Of a DNA stretch of 64,000 nucleotides, positions 46,493 through 58,485 are shown in pieces. The stretch's first letter is position 1; each line of letters opens with the position of its first letter. The stretch covers positions 8,404-72,403 of the forward strand of contig MNCI01000189.1 of assembly GCA_015680685.1 (NCBI GenBank). The letters run 5' to 3'. Source of the stretch: Gnetum montanum. Lineage: Eukaryota > Streptophyta > Gnetopsida > Gnetales > Gnetaceae. Under the pieces are notes generated by a model, which worked only from the letters and a program-made list of their open reading frames with translations, ran no database searches and was not told the origin of the DNA. A program made the position numbers and the translations under genes.

Positions 46493-47148
46493 TTGGTCCC
46501 TCTTTGTGGATGTGTGGAGGATGGGCTCGAGATATGTTGATAAAGAATATGAAACACCACAGAAGACACGATGCTAACGTTGCTGCTCGGTTATTGTCAA
46601 GACGTCGCTTGGCTATGCTTGAGAGTGTTGCATTGGTTTTTTGCAGGGGGAAAGGTGAAGTAGGGAGGAAGGAGGTTCAGGGAAAAGCATAAAGATGAGG
46701 CTTAGCAAAGTCCCTCGTTGGAGTGCTCATAAGGGAGTTGTTTGTGTTTTCATCTTTACTTTCGCTGACCTTTGATCTCTTGTAGGACATGTGTTTCTTT
46801 CCCAGGATGAGTTGTGTTACATCCGTATGGGGTTTTGACCTACCTATAGATGCTTCCCATGCAGCGAGCTATGTTATGCACGTCATGGAATTTTCACTTT
46901 GAAGTAACCAAGCTAGTTGAGGCACTCACTTCACGACGTTATAGCATTTGCTGCTGTGGCAAGACGTACTTTCGATCGCACCCTGTAAGCATGACGGAGA
47001 GTGAAATAGCCACGATGCAAAGTGAGGGCAAAAGTCTTGCTTGCTGCAGACGTTGTTGAAGCTCTTGGACACCTTTGCTGGTGTATGGTTTCTAAAGTAG
47101 GAATGCCAACAGTGGCATCGGCAGCATCAGCATGGAGGAGCTAGCATT
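46493..47148 (-). other. PPT and first part of the 3' UTR of Tat-2
   Basis: The PPT is at 46493-46508. The remainder matches 1550-2480 of Tat-1 (for example 'gttgataaagaata.gaaac' and 'cccaggatgagtt.tgttacatcc'). Confidence 0.6.
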
Positions 47149-49048
47149 TGTGCTGTCCAAAATCATCTGCGTAAGGCTAGAGGAAAACGAACGCCGAAAG
47201 ATCTTTGGAGAGATATAGATGACCCTACCTTCGCATGAGGGAAAGCTGGAAAAATGAAGGCAGAGTGCCTTGGATGGTCTGCACGTAAATCAGCCAAAGA
47301 CTTTCTTGAGCATAAGCTATGGCTTGCGCTGGGGTTATCATAGCAAATGTAACATGAAATATATAAATAAAGCGTAGATGTAATGTAAGAATGGAGTAGA
47401 ATGATGCAAATGTAAACAATGAATCATAATAATGTAAACAATGTAATGGAAGGAAAAAGACTGTATTGTATTGATTTAGAGAATAAAGTGCACCAGTCAA
47501 AACGCAGCTGCGTGTGCAGATGGTAGGTTAAGCATCAAGCCTCAGGATGAAGGATGAAGCATTTGTAGATGCTCAAGTGCTAGGGATTGCATGCGCTTGA
47601 GCATCCAAGGTTGCCAGTCAATGCTCTTTAGGTCATCCTTTTTGCAAAAATTGCCAACCCTGTTTATGTCAATGAACAAGGTATGTATACATTTTGCTAG
47701 GCTCGTGAGTAGGATTTTTGAATGAGGTCAATGGCTGTGGATGAGAGAAAAATGGATCGTGTGATAGATGTACATAGGTTGACTATGTTCTAGATCAAAT
47801 ACACTGTATCTTACAATCTGTTTTAGATTGCACAAGCTAGCTTACACCCATGTACAATTTGTAGCGTAAGAGCTTGACCAGCTCAAAAATGTGAAAAATT
47901 TACAATGACTGATAATGTACAACAAGAGCATTTGCCTCCAGCTCGCTTGGAATTTCTGAATCTATGACCTAACTATTGCTGGAAATGTTTTGCTTCACCA
48001 AGGTCACCAACGTGCATTGATCTTGTCCTGGTGTGCCCTCAGTGCATGTCTAAAGTGCTTTTTCTTGGTCGTGACCAGTGCTCATGCTAGAATCACGCTA
48101 TCAACGTGACCTCAACGTCACCTCAATGTGCATGATAAAAAATGATGCATTTTGTGTCGAAATTCCACCTTTAAGACTTATTTTTTAAGTGTAACTACTA
48201 CCTGACCTAGAGGATGTCCTATATGTTTAATTTGAGCCTGTCTATGCTTGGATTTGGGCCACTCTTAGTAGCTCATGCTGGACTTACACTAGGTTCATGC
48301 TATTAGTGTGACCTCAACGTGACCCCAGCATGACCTGGGCGTGAGTAAGCTGAGATGGTACATTTCACACCAAATCTTGATTTTTTGAGACCTGTCTTTC
48401 AAGTGTAACTGCTTCCTATCCTTAGGAACAATTTGCATGCAGATTCTAAGCTTGTTTGTGCCTTGATCTAGGTCATCTTGTCAGCTCACGCTGGGCTCAC
48501 GTTGTCAGCGTGAGCTGAGCACGACTCCAGTGTGACCTCAGTGTGAGTGTTAAAAATGGTATATTTTTGGGCCCAAAATCAGAATTCTGAGGGCTGGGAC
48601 CTAGAGAAATCATTAGTGGACCTTTAGGGTGACTTGTACCTTTAAAATTAGACCATTTTGATGTTATTTTAAGGCTATTTTATGTTACTCATGCTAGACT
48701 CACGCTGGACTTATGCTACCAGTGTGACCTGGGCATGACCTCAATGTGAGTAACAAGATTTGTGCAATTTCGACTTGAAATCTTGGGTTCTGGATGCTGA
48801 AGCTTGGAGTAGTCATCAGTGGATCCCAAGGGGGCCTTGCCCATTGAAATTAGGACCATTTTGACCTGATTTGGAAGCTGTCAGGGTTGGTCATGTTGAG
48901 GGCAAGCTAGCTTGACAGCATGAGCAAGCTGGCTTGAACAAGCTGGTTGTGAGTTCCATGCCTTAGTCAAGTTTTGCCTTCTAAAAGTTGAAAAGGGCTT
49001 GATTTGTTCTTGTTTCAAAGTGTTAAGCTGAAATTTTATGGTGTTTCA
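47149..49048 (-). repeat. Solo LTR of the third family (S-LTR), copy 2, inside Tat-2
   Basis: About 1.9 kb, starting tgtgctgtcc and ending ATGGTGTTTCA. Flanks gcatt and gcgtc differ by two transitions, as expected for a worn 5-bp target duplication. Comparison with Tat-1 shows that the 3' UTR is interrupted here. Imperfect units of about 200 bp begin near 48120, 48345, 48545 and 48745, each with GTGACC/TCACGCTG motifs. Confidence 0.72.
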
Positions 49049-49493
49049 GCGTCGAAGGAACAAGGAGTTGCTGTGAGTGCGGATGCTCTGGAATCCCTGT
49101 TGAAGGAATGCATTCTCAGTTCAGCTATGGGTTAAGCTACCACATAGCTAAAATTCGTGTGAGCTCGATTGTCGGTAGGGAGCTAGAGGGTAATAATATT
49201 GTGGCTGGGCCACAATACTACTAGAACTCTAGCAGCAGGCACTGACCAGGAAACTACTGTCAGGGCAGTGGGCCATGGATATGGTAGGTTTGGAGGGCCA
49301 ATGCAATGTCATACGACATCTCCAGAGGGTTAGCACGATGCCAAGGGTGGTGACATCTCGTACATTCCAGATCGTGTTTCCATTGCATCATGAACTGCAT
49401 TCTGGAGCTGCAACGTCCCACCCCCACATCGGCACTACGCATGCTCGTTCGATGTGTATTTAGCGCAAATGCATGCTAGGGATGTGACGTGAA

Positions 49494-49740
49494 TCCAGTT
49501 TAAGGTCCTGGTAGACCGTGTGCTGGGTTAGGGTCCCAACAGACCACCATGCTGGTTTAAGGACCCAGAAGACCATACATGCCAGTTTAGCGTCATAGTG
49601 GACCTGCCATGCTAGTTTATAGTCATAGTAGTCTAGCTATGCTAGTTTTACATCATAGCAAATGGTCATCGCCAGTTTATCGTTGTAGCATATGTTGCTT
49701 GTTGCTGCTAGTTTAAGGTTGTAGAGGACATTGCTTGTTG
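49494..49740. repeat. Hairpin tandem array 1 of Tat-2
   Basis: About eight units (GCTAGTTTA/AAGGTC...). The first two stems are GGTC/GACC. Later units are more decayed. Confidence 0.8.
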
Positions 49741-49750
49741 CATTCATGAT

Positions 49751-52700
49751 TTAGATGTAGTATGGCTTGAGGTACAAGTGATTCACTGAGTTGGTGAACT
49801 CATTGCCGTCCATGTCCACTAGCTTGAAGGCTCCATTCTCGAAGGCTTTAGTGACCATGTAAGGGCCTTCCCAATCGGCCGAGAATTTGCTCACATGCTC
49901 ACGGGTAACCTTGAGGATGAGTTCTCCCTTCTATATTGGCTGTTGATGTAGGTTTGCATGATGCTTTTGCTGTTGCTTGCTCTGGTAGTGCTTTATGCGG
50001 CTCAGTGTTTGTGCACGCTCCTCCTCTATTGAGTCAAGGTCGATGATCCGTGACTCGTTGTTTTGGGCTTTGCTCATAACATCCGAGAGGATCATCCAAA
50101 GTGATGGTACCTGTAACTCAAGAGACAACACAACTTCAGATCCATAAACATGGCTGTAAGGGGTCTTACTTGTCATGGTTCTACATGTCATTCTGTAGGC
50201 CCATAGGACGTAGAGGATTTGCTCATGCCACTGCCTTTTGCTATTGCTAAGCATCTGCTTCAGCAAGTTGATGATGGACTTATTTGTAGCCTCCACTTAT
50301 CCGTTCGCTTGCAGGTAATATGGGGAGGAGAATGATTGCCTAATGCCTAGATTGCTGCAGAAGGTTTAGGTTTCTGTACTACTGAATTATGGTCCATTGT
50401 TGGTTACAATAGTCATCGGAAGCCCAAACCTGGTCATAATGTTGTCCAGGATGAAGTGGCAGATCTGCTGAGACGTCGTCTTCCTCAGGGGGATAGCTTC
50501 CACCCACTTAATAAAATACTCAGTGGCAGTGATAATGAAGCTATGCCCTATGGAGGACTTAGGTGTGATAGGTATTATGAGGTCTAGTCCCCATCATTGG
50601 AAAGGCCACGTGATTTGCATTGGGTGCAGGTCTGTAGGTGAGATGTGTATGAGATTTGCGTATCTCTGGCACATGTCACACGTCTTGAATTTTGACAAGC
50701 AGTCACACTCCATATGGGCTAGTAGTATCCTAGGTGTCTGATTTTTGTAGCCATAGCCCTAGGTGCTATGTCTCCACCACATAGTCTCTCATGTACTTCA
50801 TTAACTACCCTTTGCGCCTGCTCCTCACCCACACATGCCAGCAATATCCCATCATAGGAGCATTAGCACAGGGCGTTATTTCCCATGAGCATATATTGCT
50901 GGGCACACTTATGGATTGCATCTCTCTGGGTAGTTGTTAATCCATTTGGGGGTTTGCCATGTTGCAGGTAGGCTTTAATGTTGGCATACCACTCTTGGGT
51001 ATCCGCAAAGCTGATAGAGGCCACGTGTCCCACCTGAGTGATAGGTTCAGTACATTCAACAATCGAAGTCGGAAAATTTACAAACGAGTGTGGTGGAATA
51101 TTTAATGCAAGGGTGGCTAAGGCGTCTGCCATGATGTTCTCATTGTGTGGCACGTTTTGCACATTTGTGGTTGTGAACTGTTCAAGTAGGATTTTTGCTA
51201 GGTCACAGTAAGGTTGTAGGTGTATAGCTTTGCAAGTGTAAACTCCAGTGATTTGATTCACAACTAATTGTGAATCACCACGGATTGCCAAGTGTTGTAT
51301 GCATAGTTTTTGGGTAGCTGAGAGGCCTCTGAGTAGCCCCTCATACTCTGCCACATTTTTGGTGCATGGGAATGCAAAATGATAAGCAAATGGCTGCATT
51401 TCCCCAAAGGGGAACATAATGACGGTAGCTGCACTACCTCCTCGCACGGTTGAGGCACCGTTAAAGTGTAAAGTAGCTTCCAGGTGTGATGGGGCGATGT
51501 TGAAAGTGGCAACATGCTCGTTTGGGAATTCGGGATCTATGGTTGCGTGGTTGTTGACGGGTGAGGCCGTAAGTTGCGTTGCTATGGCTTGACCCTTAGT
51601 CAACAACTGGCTTACATAGTGTAGGTCGAACTTCATGGTTATTGCTTTCCATTAGGCTATCTGGCTACTTTCATTTAGGTTATTAGTGATAGCCTAGAGT
51701 ATGTTGCTTTTGCAAATGATATTAATTGTACTGCAAAACAAGTAGTGCCTCCACTTTTTTAAAGCAAACACTAAGGCAAGGCAATTCCTCTCGCCTTCAT
51801 TATATTTCACCTCATGCACTATTAATGCATGACTCAAATAATACACTGGTATCTCAGATCTGTCATCTCGTTTTTGACATAAGAGTGCTGCGATAGATGT
51901 GTCGGAGGTGGTAAGGTAGATGAAGAATGGCTTATCCCTTTATGGTGGATGCACAGTTGGGAGGTGCAAAAGCTCTTCCTTCAAGTCATCGAAGGCTTGT
52001 TGACACTGGGTTTTCCACTCAAAGTCAACCCATTTCTTTAGAAGATGTTGCATGGGGTGTAACTTGTCGGTCAACTTTGCTATAAACCTTCGGATGAACT
52101 GTACCCTGCCTTACAACCCATGCAACTCCTTAAGGTTTGTAGGAGGTGTCAAGTTGACGATCACCTTGACCTTGTCAAGGTCCACCCATATTTCAGCCTT
52201 TGATACCACGAACCCTAACATGCATCTGATTTTTACCCCAAAGATGCACTTCTTAGGATTAAGGTGCAGATCATGCATTTGAAAACACTTAAGGACTACC
52301 CCTAGATCGCATGGGTGATCAACTGCCTCCTTGGACTTAACTGCTATATCATCCACATAGTTGTTTAACGTTTCTAGGATGTAGTCGCTGAAAATGTAAG
52401 TCATGGCTCGTTGGTAGGTTGCCCCAGTGTTCTTAAGCCCAAAAGGTATCATGGTGTAACAAAAGGTCCCCCATGGGGTCATGAATGTTGTTGCTAGCTG
52501 AAACTCTCGGTTGATGCAAATTTGGTTGTAGCCGAAGAAGCCATCCATGAAGGATAGCAGGGTATGGCCAGCCGTAGTGTCGATGAGTTAATCGATGCTT
52601 GGAAGTGGGAAATCATCTTTGATCGTTGCTTTGTTCAGATCCCGGAAGTCTATACAGATTCATATTCCTCCTGTTTTCTTAGAAACCACGACGATGTTGG

Positions 52701-53202
52701 ACACCCATTTTGAATAATCAACTGTGCGGATGAAACCAACTTGGTATAGCTTGGTGATTTCATCTCTCATGGCTAGTGCAATTTCTGGTTGATCTTATGA
52801 GCCTTCTGCTTGATTGCCTTCATGCACAGGTCTAGGACAATGTTGTGCTGTATCAGCCTCGGATCTAAACCTCACATGTCGCTGTACGACCATGTAAAGA
52901 CCTTGATGTTATCTTGCAGAATCTTGGCTACGTTTTCGTGCATCTGTGCATCTAGGAGGGAGCTAAGCTTTAATTTTTTTACTTCCCCCTTGGATGTGGT
53001 CACAGGCATCTCGACGAGGGGGTCCTCAATTACATCCTTGGCCTCTAAACCTAGAGTTTGGACCAGATGCTCGGGCCACTTTGGGGATGTTTCTAAGGAT
53101 GCTATAGTGCTAGTTGATCAGGCCTGGGTTCAATTGTCTTGTGAGCTTGCCATGTGGACCTGCTAAAGCTAAGGGCGTGGTGAGGTCGTAATGGATTTCC
53201 AT
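49751..53202 (-). pseudogene. pol: pol of Tat-2: RT, RNase H, aRNase H, integrase
   Basis: I place the start at 53202 (MEIHYDL..), aligned with 6710 of Tat-1 through GPHGKL. RT at about 52950-52110 has MDGFFGYNQICIN, MIPFGLKNTGATYQRAM and NNYVDDIAVKSK. RNase H runs to about 51640. The aRNase H (51636-50863) is one long open frame of 257 codons with HFNGAST (the first Asp changed to Asn), NVAEYEGLLRGL, GDSQLVVNQ and MADALATLA. Integrase at about 50860-49751 has a Cys remnant, GLDLI, TNNGP (Asp to Asn) and VEATNKSIINLLKQM, and ends LKPYYI-stop. The changed acidic residues make aRNase H and integrase inactive. Confidence 0.9.
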
Positions 53203-53335
53203 ATTTTGCTCAACCTATCAAGATGAGATGAAATCCTGGTTAAGAGGCTCATGTTGGTAGTAATTGTGTATATCAAAAACTTGCAAAGCAATGACGAGAT
53301 CTAGCTAGCAAAGTATGATGTAAAGATTAAAATTT

Positions 53336-53690
53336 TTCCAGTTTAAAGTCATGGCAGACCGCTAAGGCATGGAGATGCAAAACTGCTAAAAGGAAAAATG
53401 TAAAACTGTTAATATGAGAACGCGAAACTACAGAACTACCAATGCGAAAATGTGAAACTGCTAGTTTAGTGTCATTGTGGACTACGAATGTGTAACAAAT
53501 TGAAATTGCTAGTTTAAGGTCTTTTCGGACCGTTAAAGTTGCTGCTATGCTAGGATTTCTAGTTTAAGGTCTTTCTGGACTGGTAACAAGAGTGGAACGC
53601 TACGCTAAAAATGCTAGTTTAAGGTCTTTTCGGACCGATAAAAGAGCAACTACACTACGATTGTTAGTTTAAGGTCTTTTCAAATTGATA
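53336..53690. repeat. Hairpin tandem array 2 of Tat-2
   Basis: About six units. The later ones read GGTC-TTTTCG-GACC (53518-53531, and again near 53620). It sits just upstream of the antisense promoter, as in Tat-1. Confidence 0.85.
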
Positions 53691-53858
53691 AAAAAAATAT
53701 TTTTTCATTTTTGGGAAAGCAAACAGTTGGCTTGAAGCGTGTCAAGGTTTTAATGCCAACAGTGTTATGATGTCGTGGCGACCATGCTACGCTGTATGGT
53801 GCACTCTGCATTAAATGGAGAGATAGAGCAACAAGTTTCCCCTTTTCACCATTATGGC

Positions 53859-53868
53859 CATAAATAGG
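53859..53868 (+). promoter_or_regulatory. TATA-like box of the antisense gene in Tat-2
   Basis: CATAAATAGG, about 160 bp upstream of the ATG at 54021, in the same place as 7263-7272 of Tat-1. The leader after it shares 'ggtaa', 'agcacagag' and other blocks. Confidence 0.5.
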
Positions 53869-54617
53869 GATTAAACCCTGGTAAGCTTATCATTCTCACC
53901 GTAAAAGCACAGAGCCCATATTCCAAGCACAAAGCGATTTCGGAGCGCAGAGCGATCGTGCTAATAGAGAATAAGGTGATTTTTTGCATCACATCAAGGA
54001 AAAGTCTGCAAGCAGGACAATGGCTCCAAAGAAGGAATGTACTCACTTGGTGCTTGCAAAGGTCAAGGAGGTGAAGAAAACCTTAGGGCGCATGACACAA
54101 ACGCATGTCATGGCACGGGAGGACACACCGTTAACTTGGTAAGCCACCATGCTTCCTTGTGATTCTGTTATCATTCTTTTTGTGCTTTCTATCATCGCGT
54201 AGTCATTGTTTTGGCCTATGCACCATCGCTGGTGTCGTTTCGGCCATGGCGAATGCATAAACGCTATGTTATCATTGCATGTAAGGTCGCTTAAACCACC
54301 ACTGCTATAGTTGTCATAATCACGAGGGTTTGGATAGTTTAAGTTACTTGGCTTTTGAATGGCATAGCGTAGGACCCTTAGGAGGGTTTGGCCATGCGCG
54401 GTGTGACAGTGCGACACATGTTGTGTTAGGGCATATTGTTAATCGCTCTGTTGCTACACTAGGCCATTTTCGCTACGCTAGAGCTTTTATGTTCTTGCTA
54501 CACTATGTGTAGGAAGAGGGTTATGCTACGCTATATGCATGAACTGCTAGGTATCGCTATGTTGAGTGCGCATTGCACTTAGACATGATACTAACACTTG
54601 CTAGTTGTGTTGTGCAC

Positions 54618-55439
54618 GATGGGGCTAAGGCCAATTATGATTATCTTAGAAATCGCAGGGGTCTTGTGTCACGTAAGCAAACCAGTGGCCAATGCTCCTC
54701 TTCCCCAGATACATGTGGGGGAGTGGGGGGTTTGGTTCAGGAAAGGAGCACAAGAGTTCCTACAATACATCCTCAAACACTTCAGTGTGATCGTTTGGTC
54801 ATACCTAGAGGAGGAAGAGGTGGTCATCATAACAAAAGCCATGTTGCCTGGGGCAAGTAGGGGCATTCTAAGGTTTCTGACGGATGAGGCAATCATGAGC
54901 AGGTAGGGAGAAGGATCCAGTCAATGCCCCACAGGGTTGAGGCGTTTGGCTTGGATCTGGGATATGCCTGAGTATAGCTACTACCATTCTTACAACACAT
55001 TTTTTGTTACACATTATATGGCAACATGCTTTCAAAACCCACTGGGAACCGTCTACTGTGCTGGCGGGTGAGTTTTGCATCTCTATTATGCTGTGTTGTG
55101 TGACGCTTGCCATATTGGTCAAATGCTAACAATATGTTTTTGTTACCAGGTTCTATATCAACAAGGAAGGGCTTCACGACCGAACGGGTCTACTGACTAC
55201 AACACGGATAGCACTGTAGGAGTTCTCTTCTACTAAGAACCTGCGAGTGGGCATGATTGGTCAATGCGAGGGTGAATACCACACCCACCCAGACCTATAC
55301 CCCATTCCCTATGATCAGTGGAAGAGGTCTGGTTGGATGGATGAGGGGTGGGCACAACCCTTCAAACCGATCACTGTTGAACAAGTTCTAGTTAATCTTC
55401 CATCATTCCTGTCATCGTACAAACCTAGTAGGCTAAACA
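54618..55439 (+). pseudogene. Degenerate FCP1/NIF domain, exons 2-3, Tat-2
   Basis: RPIMIILEIAGVLCHVS replaces the DxDGT motif. It is followed by VWFRKGAQEFLQYILKHF, SVIVWSYLEEEEVV, and MLPGASRGILRFLTDEAIMSR. After one stop come LRRLAWIWDMPEYSYY, HSYNTFFVTH, and NPLGTVYCAGG. Exon 3 starts FYINKEGLHD. Segment order and spacing equal an FCP1/SCP domain, with the metal-binding Asp residues absent (LEIAG and VTH). These same losses in Tat-1 show that the domain was already non-catalytic in the ancestor of both elements. Confidence 0.65.
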
Positions 55440-55524
55440 GTAAGTTTTGCATGCTTAAGTGTCTTTGCAATCTTTGGATTTTCTTCGTTTTTACACTAAA
55501 CGTTTCTTGTGAAAACTATTATAG

Positions 55525-56491
55525 GGGCAAAAAAGCCCCAGGAGGTGATGGTGGTAACCGCCGAGACACAGGAGGCAAATATCTACTTCAAGTATGAAGA
55601 AGTAGATACAAGCCAACGTTGGCTAAACGATGTAGCTTCGAATTCCTTGGTCCAGAATATCCAAAAGGCTCAGCTTATGGACCTGTTCCTGGCCCCGAAT
55701 CTGAGCGTTCCTGGTATCGAGATGCTCTTCCTAATCGACTCCTTTTCTGACAAGGCGGGCCACTTCTACATGTGCATACAGGGGGTACGAGTGGTCATTG
55801 AAATTAATGACCAACTATTTGCGAACCTGTTTGATGTCCCTACCGATGGCATTTTTATAGGGTCAAAGGGCAAGAAGGAGCTAACCCTTTAGAAAAAGGA
55901 CATTTAGGAGTGGTTAGGGATTGCCAAGGAGTGGAAGGGGCTCCCCATGGAGAAGCTCAAAGAAGGACCAGCCAGGGAGATTGACCCTATCTTCCATGCT
56001 TGCTCATTCCCCTAGCTACTTTCCCAAGGGAAGGTCCTGGGGATTGAGCAGGCCTGGATAATGCATGAAGTCATGGAAGAGGGGGCCTGTTACAACTGGG
56101 CCAAGTTTCTATGTAAAGGCTTGCAGACTGAAATCTTGGGGCTCCAGAAGAAATTGGAGTCCCATTCCAATATACATTATGCCTTTTACATAGTCTATCT
56201 AAAACATTTCATGGAGTTTCTGGTGGTTCACGAGAATGGAGATAATTGGGGAGTCATTTTCTGTGATGACTAAGGATTAGGTGGTCTACAACTTTTGTGG
56301 CCAAGATAGCATAGGAGAGATGCCCCCTGCTGTAGCTGGTAGTGTGTCGTGGGGGGAATGTCTCATAACCAATACTATGGCCAGTAAATTGCAGCAGAAG
56401 AGGCCTCCTCTAGCTAAGGAAACCCTTCGCATGGAGGAAGAGAAGGGGTAGAGACTACAGCTTAAACTACAGAGGATGTAACCCCCCATTG
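55525..56491 (+). pseudogene. Exon 4: transposon-protein-like domain, Tat-2
   Basis: A long open stretch to 55890 contains NIYFKYEEVDTSQRWLND, a LMDLFLAPNLSVPGIEMLF block, FSDKAGHFYMCIQGVRVVI and NDQLFANLFDVPTDGIF. The 'F(Y)..l....V.G..v.....l...l.iP..G' pattern resembles the domain annotated as putative plant transposon protein. After stops at 55890 and 55905 it continues with LLSQGKVLGIEQAWIMHEV and CYNWAKFLCKGLQ. Function unknown. Confidence 0.5.
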
Positions 56492-56615
56492 GTAAATGCC
56501 TTTGTTTATTGCCTACATTGTTATTGTCTGCTACACTAGGTGGTGTAGCGTAGTGTAGCACCTGCTTTAAGCTAACTTGTTTTGGACTAATGCAAACATG
56601 TTTCTTAACTAGCAG

Positions 56616-58087
56616 AGGAAGAAGGGGAAGAAGACGAAGGCGATGAAGAGGTGTCAGCTCCTAAGACGGGGGCAACGAATAAAGACTCGGAGGCCCCAGT
56701 CTCAGAGAGAAGGGTCCCAGTCAAGAAGGAAAGAACTCCTATCACTAAGGTAGGGGCTCTCATTATCAGGTAGAATCCTCCTACTAATGAGGAGGGAATT
56801 TTTGGAGATGAATAGGAGTCTCCTTTGAATAAAAAATATGCTGGTCTCTCAAGAGGAAAGGCACCAGTTCATGAAGAAGAGGCCCATACAAACTTGGTAG
56901 GGACTTCTGCCAAGGCTACCACCATTATTTTGCATTAGCAAAAAGGGAGACTGTAATTGGATGCTGGTGAGTTCGGTAATATGTCTGCCTTGTCATAGCC
57001 CATTTTGGCCATTGCTGATATGTTTAGTTATGTAACAGGAGCCACCGTTGATGCTGCAGGACCCCTTCCGATTCATACGGAACCATGGGCTGAGATCCCT
57101 GATAAGTTTATGTTTATGTAGGGAATCGTTGACGACATGATCAGCCACCTTTACCAGGTGGACCCTAACGTGGGTAAGTAGTAGTGTTAGGTTCTCTCAT
57201 GTTACTATGTTAGAATTTTCTTGAGCTTGCTAATCTTGCTATGCTAATGCGATTATTATGCTCTTTATGTCATGATAGCCTCTTGACTCAAATGGGACTT
57301 GACACGGCCCTTAAAAGTCGATGTCGTGCCTACATTCCCACTTGAAGCGACCGAGGTGTTTTGTCACGCATATGACAAGGCTTGCAAATGTGATTTGCAC
57401 TCGGCATGCTCCTTGTGGGAGTATAAGCACGTCAATGAGGACCTGTGGAAATAGGTCCAAAAAGCTGAGCAAGAGAAGGTTAACCTGAGCACCGAGGTGG
57501 AGGATCTCAAATTGAGTAACAAATTCCTCATAGCCTGTGACACTAATAACAAGGAATAGTACATGGCTATGATAGATTACGCCATATTTTCAATAGTCAC
57601 GTGTCAGAACATTGAAACCACCCACGAAATAATAGAACAACAGATGCAAATGGACTTGTTGACCCATAAGTGTCAGGATATGAAAGATTTCATCGCCAAG
57701 GTTTACGAATGGGGGCAGTCCCAGAAAAACCACAAACACATGTATAAACTGGAAAATGCCACCCATCATAAACTGTACAGGGATGCTGCTATGGAGATGT
57801 TTACGTATAATGCATTTATAAATTCCATGGATGCTTTTGAGGCCTATTCCAAGTTCAAAGAGTAGGTAAAGGTTTCGAAATCTCCTAAGTGGAAAGTGGA
57901 CCTTCTCACAGGATAGACCATAACTGCCTCCCTTTCCCCAGGATCACTAAGGTGGATGACTGCTGAAAGGGAGAGAGCTGCTACGGACGCTGAACCAAGC
58001 AATAGGTGCTGGGTGGACATCATGGTAGAGGAGGTTTGGCGTCGCCTCAGGCTCGGTTTAGACCGAACGGACGTAGGCCCTTCTCAG
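56616..58087 (+). pseudogene. Acidic linker and coiled-coil exons 5-7, Tat-2
   Basis: Exon 5 is Glu/Asp-rich at its start. Exon 6 encodes a short PWAEIPDKFMFM..IVDDMISHLYQVDP segment, also seen in Tat-1. Exon 7 contains LHSACSLWEYKHVNEDLW..VQKAEQEKVNLSTEVEDLKLSN, then a 100-codon open stretch (57563-57865) with QQMQMDLLTHKCQDMKDFI. Heptad-like spacing supports a coiled coil, so the product may self-associate. The final part before 58087 is charged. Confidence 0.55.
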
Positions 58088-58386
58088 GTTAGTTGCTTCC
58101 TACTGTATTAATGCTTATGCTCTGTTGTAGCTTGCATGCGTTGCTTTAGTTGACCAGTTCATTCCTACGATGTAGGCTCCAGATGAGGGCGTAGGGCCTG
58201 TAGAGGGAAGGAATGAAGAATCGACAAAGGACAACGTAGGGGAAGGTGATGCAAAAGGAAATGATGCAAAAACAAATGGTGAAGATGATGCAAACAGAGA
58301 CAACGCATGATAGCATGGGATCTTTTTTTGAAATTTTGAATTTTTGTAAAAATTTTGCAAACATTGTTTGAAAGACAAAAGTTTTG

Positions 58387-58392
58387 AATAAA
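58387..58392 (+). terminator. Candidate poly(A) signal of the antisense gene, Tat-2
   Basis: AATAAA about 75 bp after the stop codon, before the hairpin array. The hexamer is short, so chance is possible. Confidence 0.35.
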
Positions 58393-58485
58393 GCAAAGAG
58401 AATTTCAAGAAAGAAATTGATTCTGCGTTAACTTGTGCATTGTCTATGTGCTACGTTTTGTGTAAAATTTTCATGCTTTCATGTG

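Larger units (their letters stand above)
54021..58311 (+). pseudogene. Antisense eight-exon gene carried by Tat-2
   Basis: Exons by comparison with Tat-1: 54021-54138, 54618-55067, 55150-55439, 55525-56491, 56616-56966, 57039-57173, 57279-58087 and 58176-58311. Donors: gtaagc (54139), gtgagt (55068), gtaagt (55440), gtaaat (56492), gtgagt (56967), gtaagt (57174), gttagt (58088). Acceptors ACCAG, TATAG, GCAG, ACAG, ATAG and GTAG are kept. The acceptor of intron 1 (CAC) is lost. Exon 1 has a 1-bp deletion near 54059. Exon 3 has one TAG and exons 2, 4 and 5 a few more. The phase A|GG at exon 3/4 restores a single frame into AKKPQEVMVVTAETQEANI. The last exon encodes an Asp/Asn/Glu-rich tail ending at TGA 58309-58311, with AATAAA at 58387. 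The predicted length is about 1085 residues. It is better kept than the Tat-1 copy in exons 2-4. Confidence 0.78.

Noticed and set aside
46850-47059. Plus-strand frame in Tat-2
   Set aside because: In the element's 3' UTR and not open in Tat-1.
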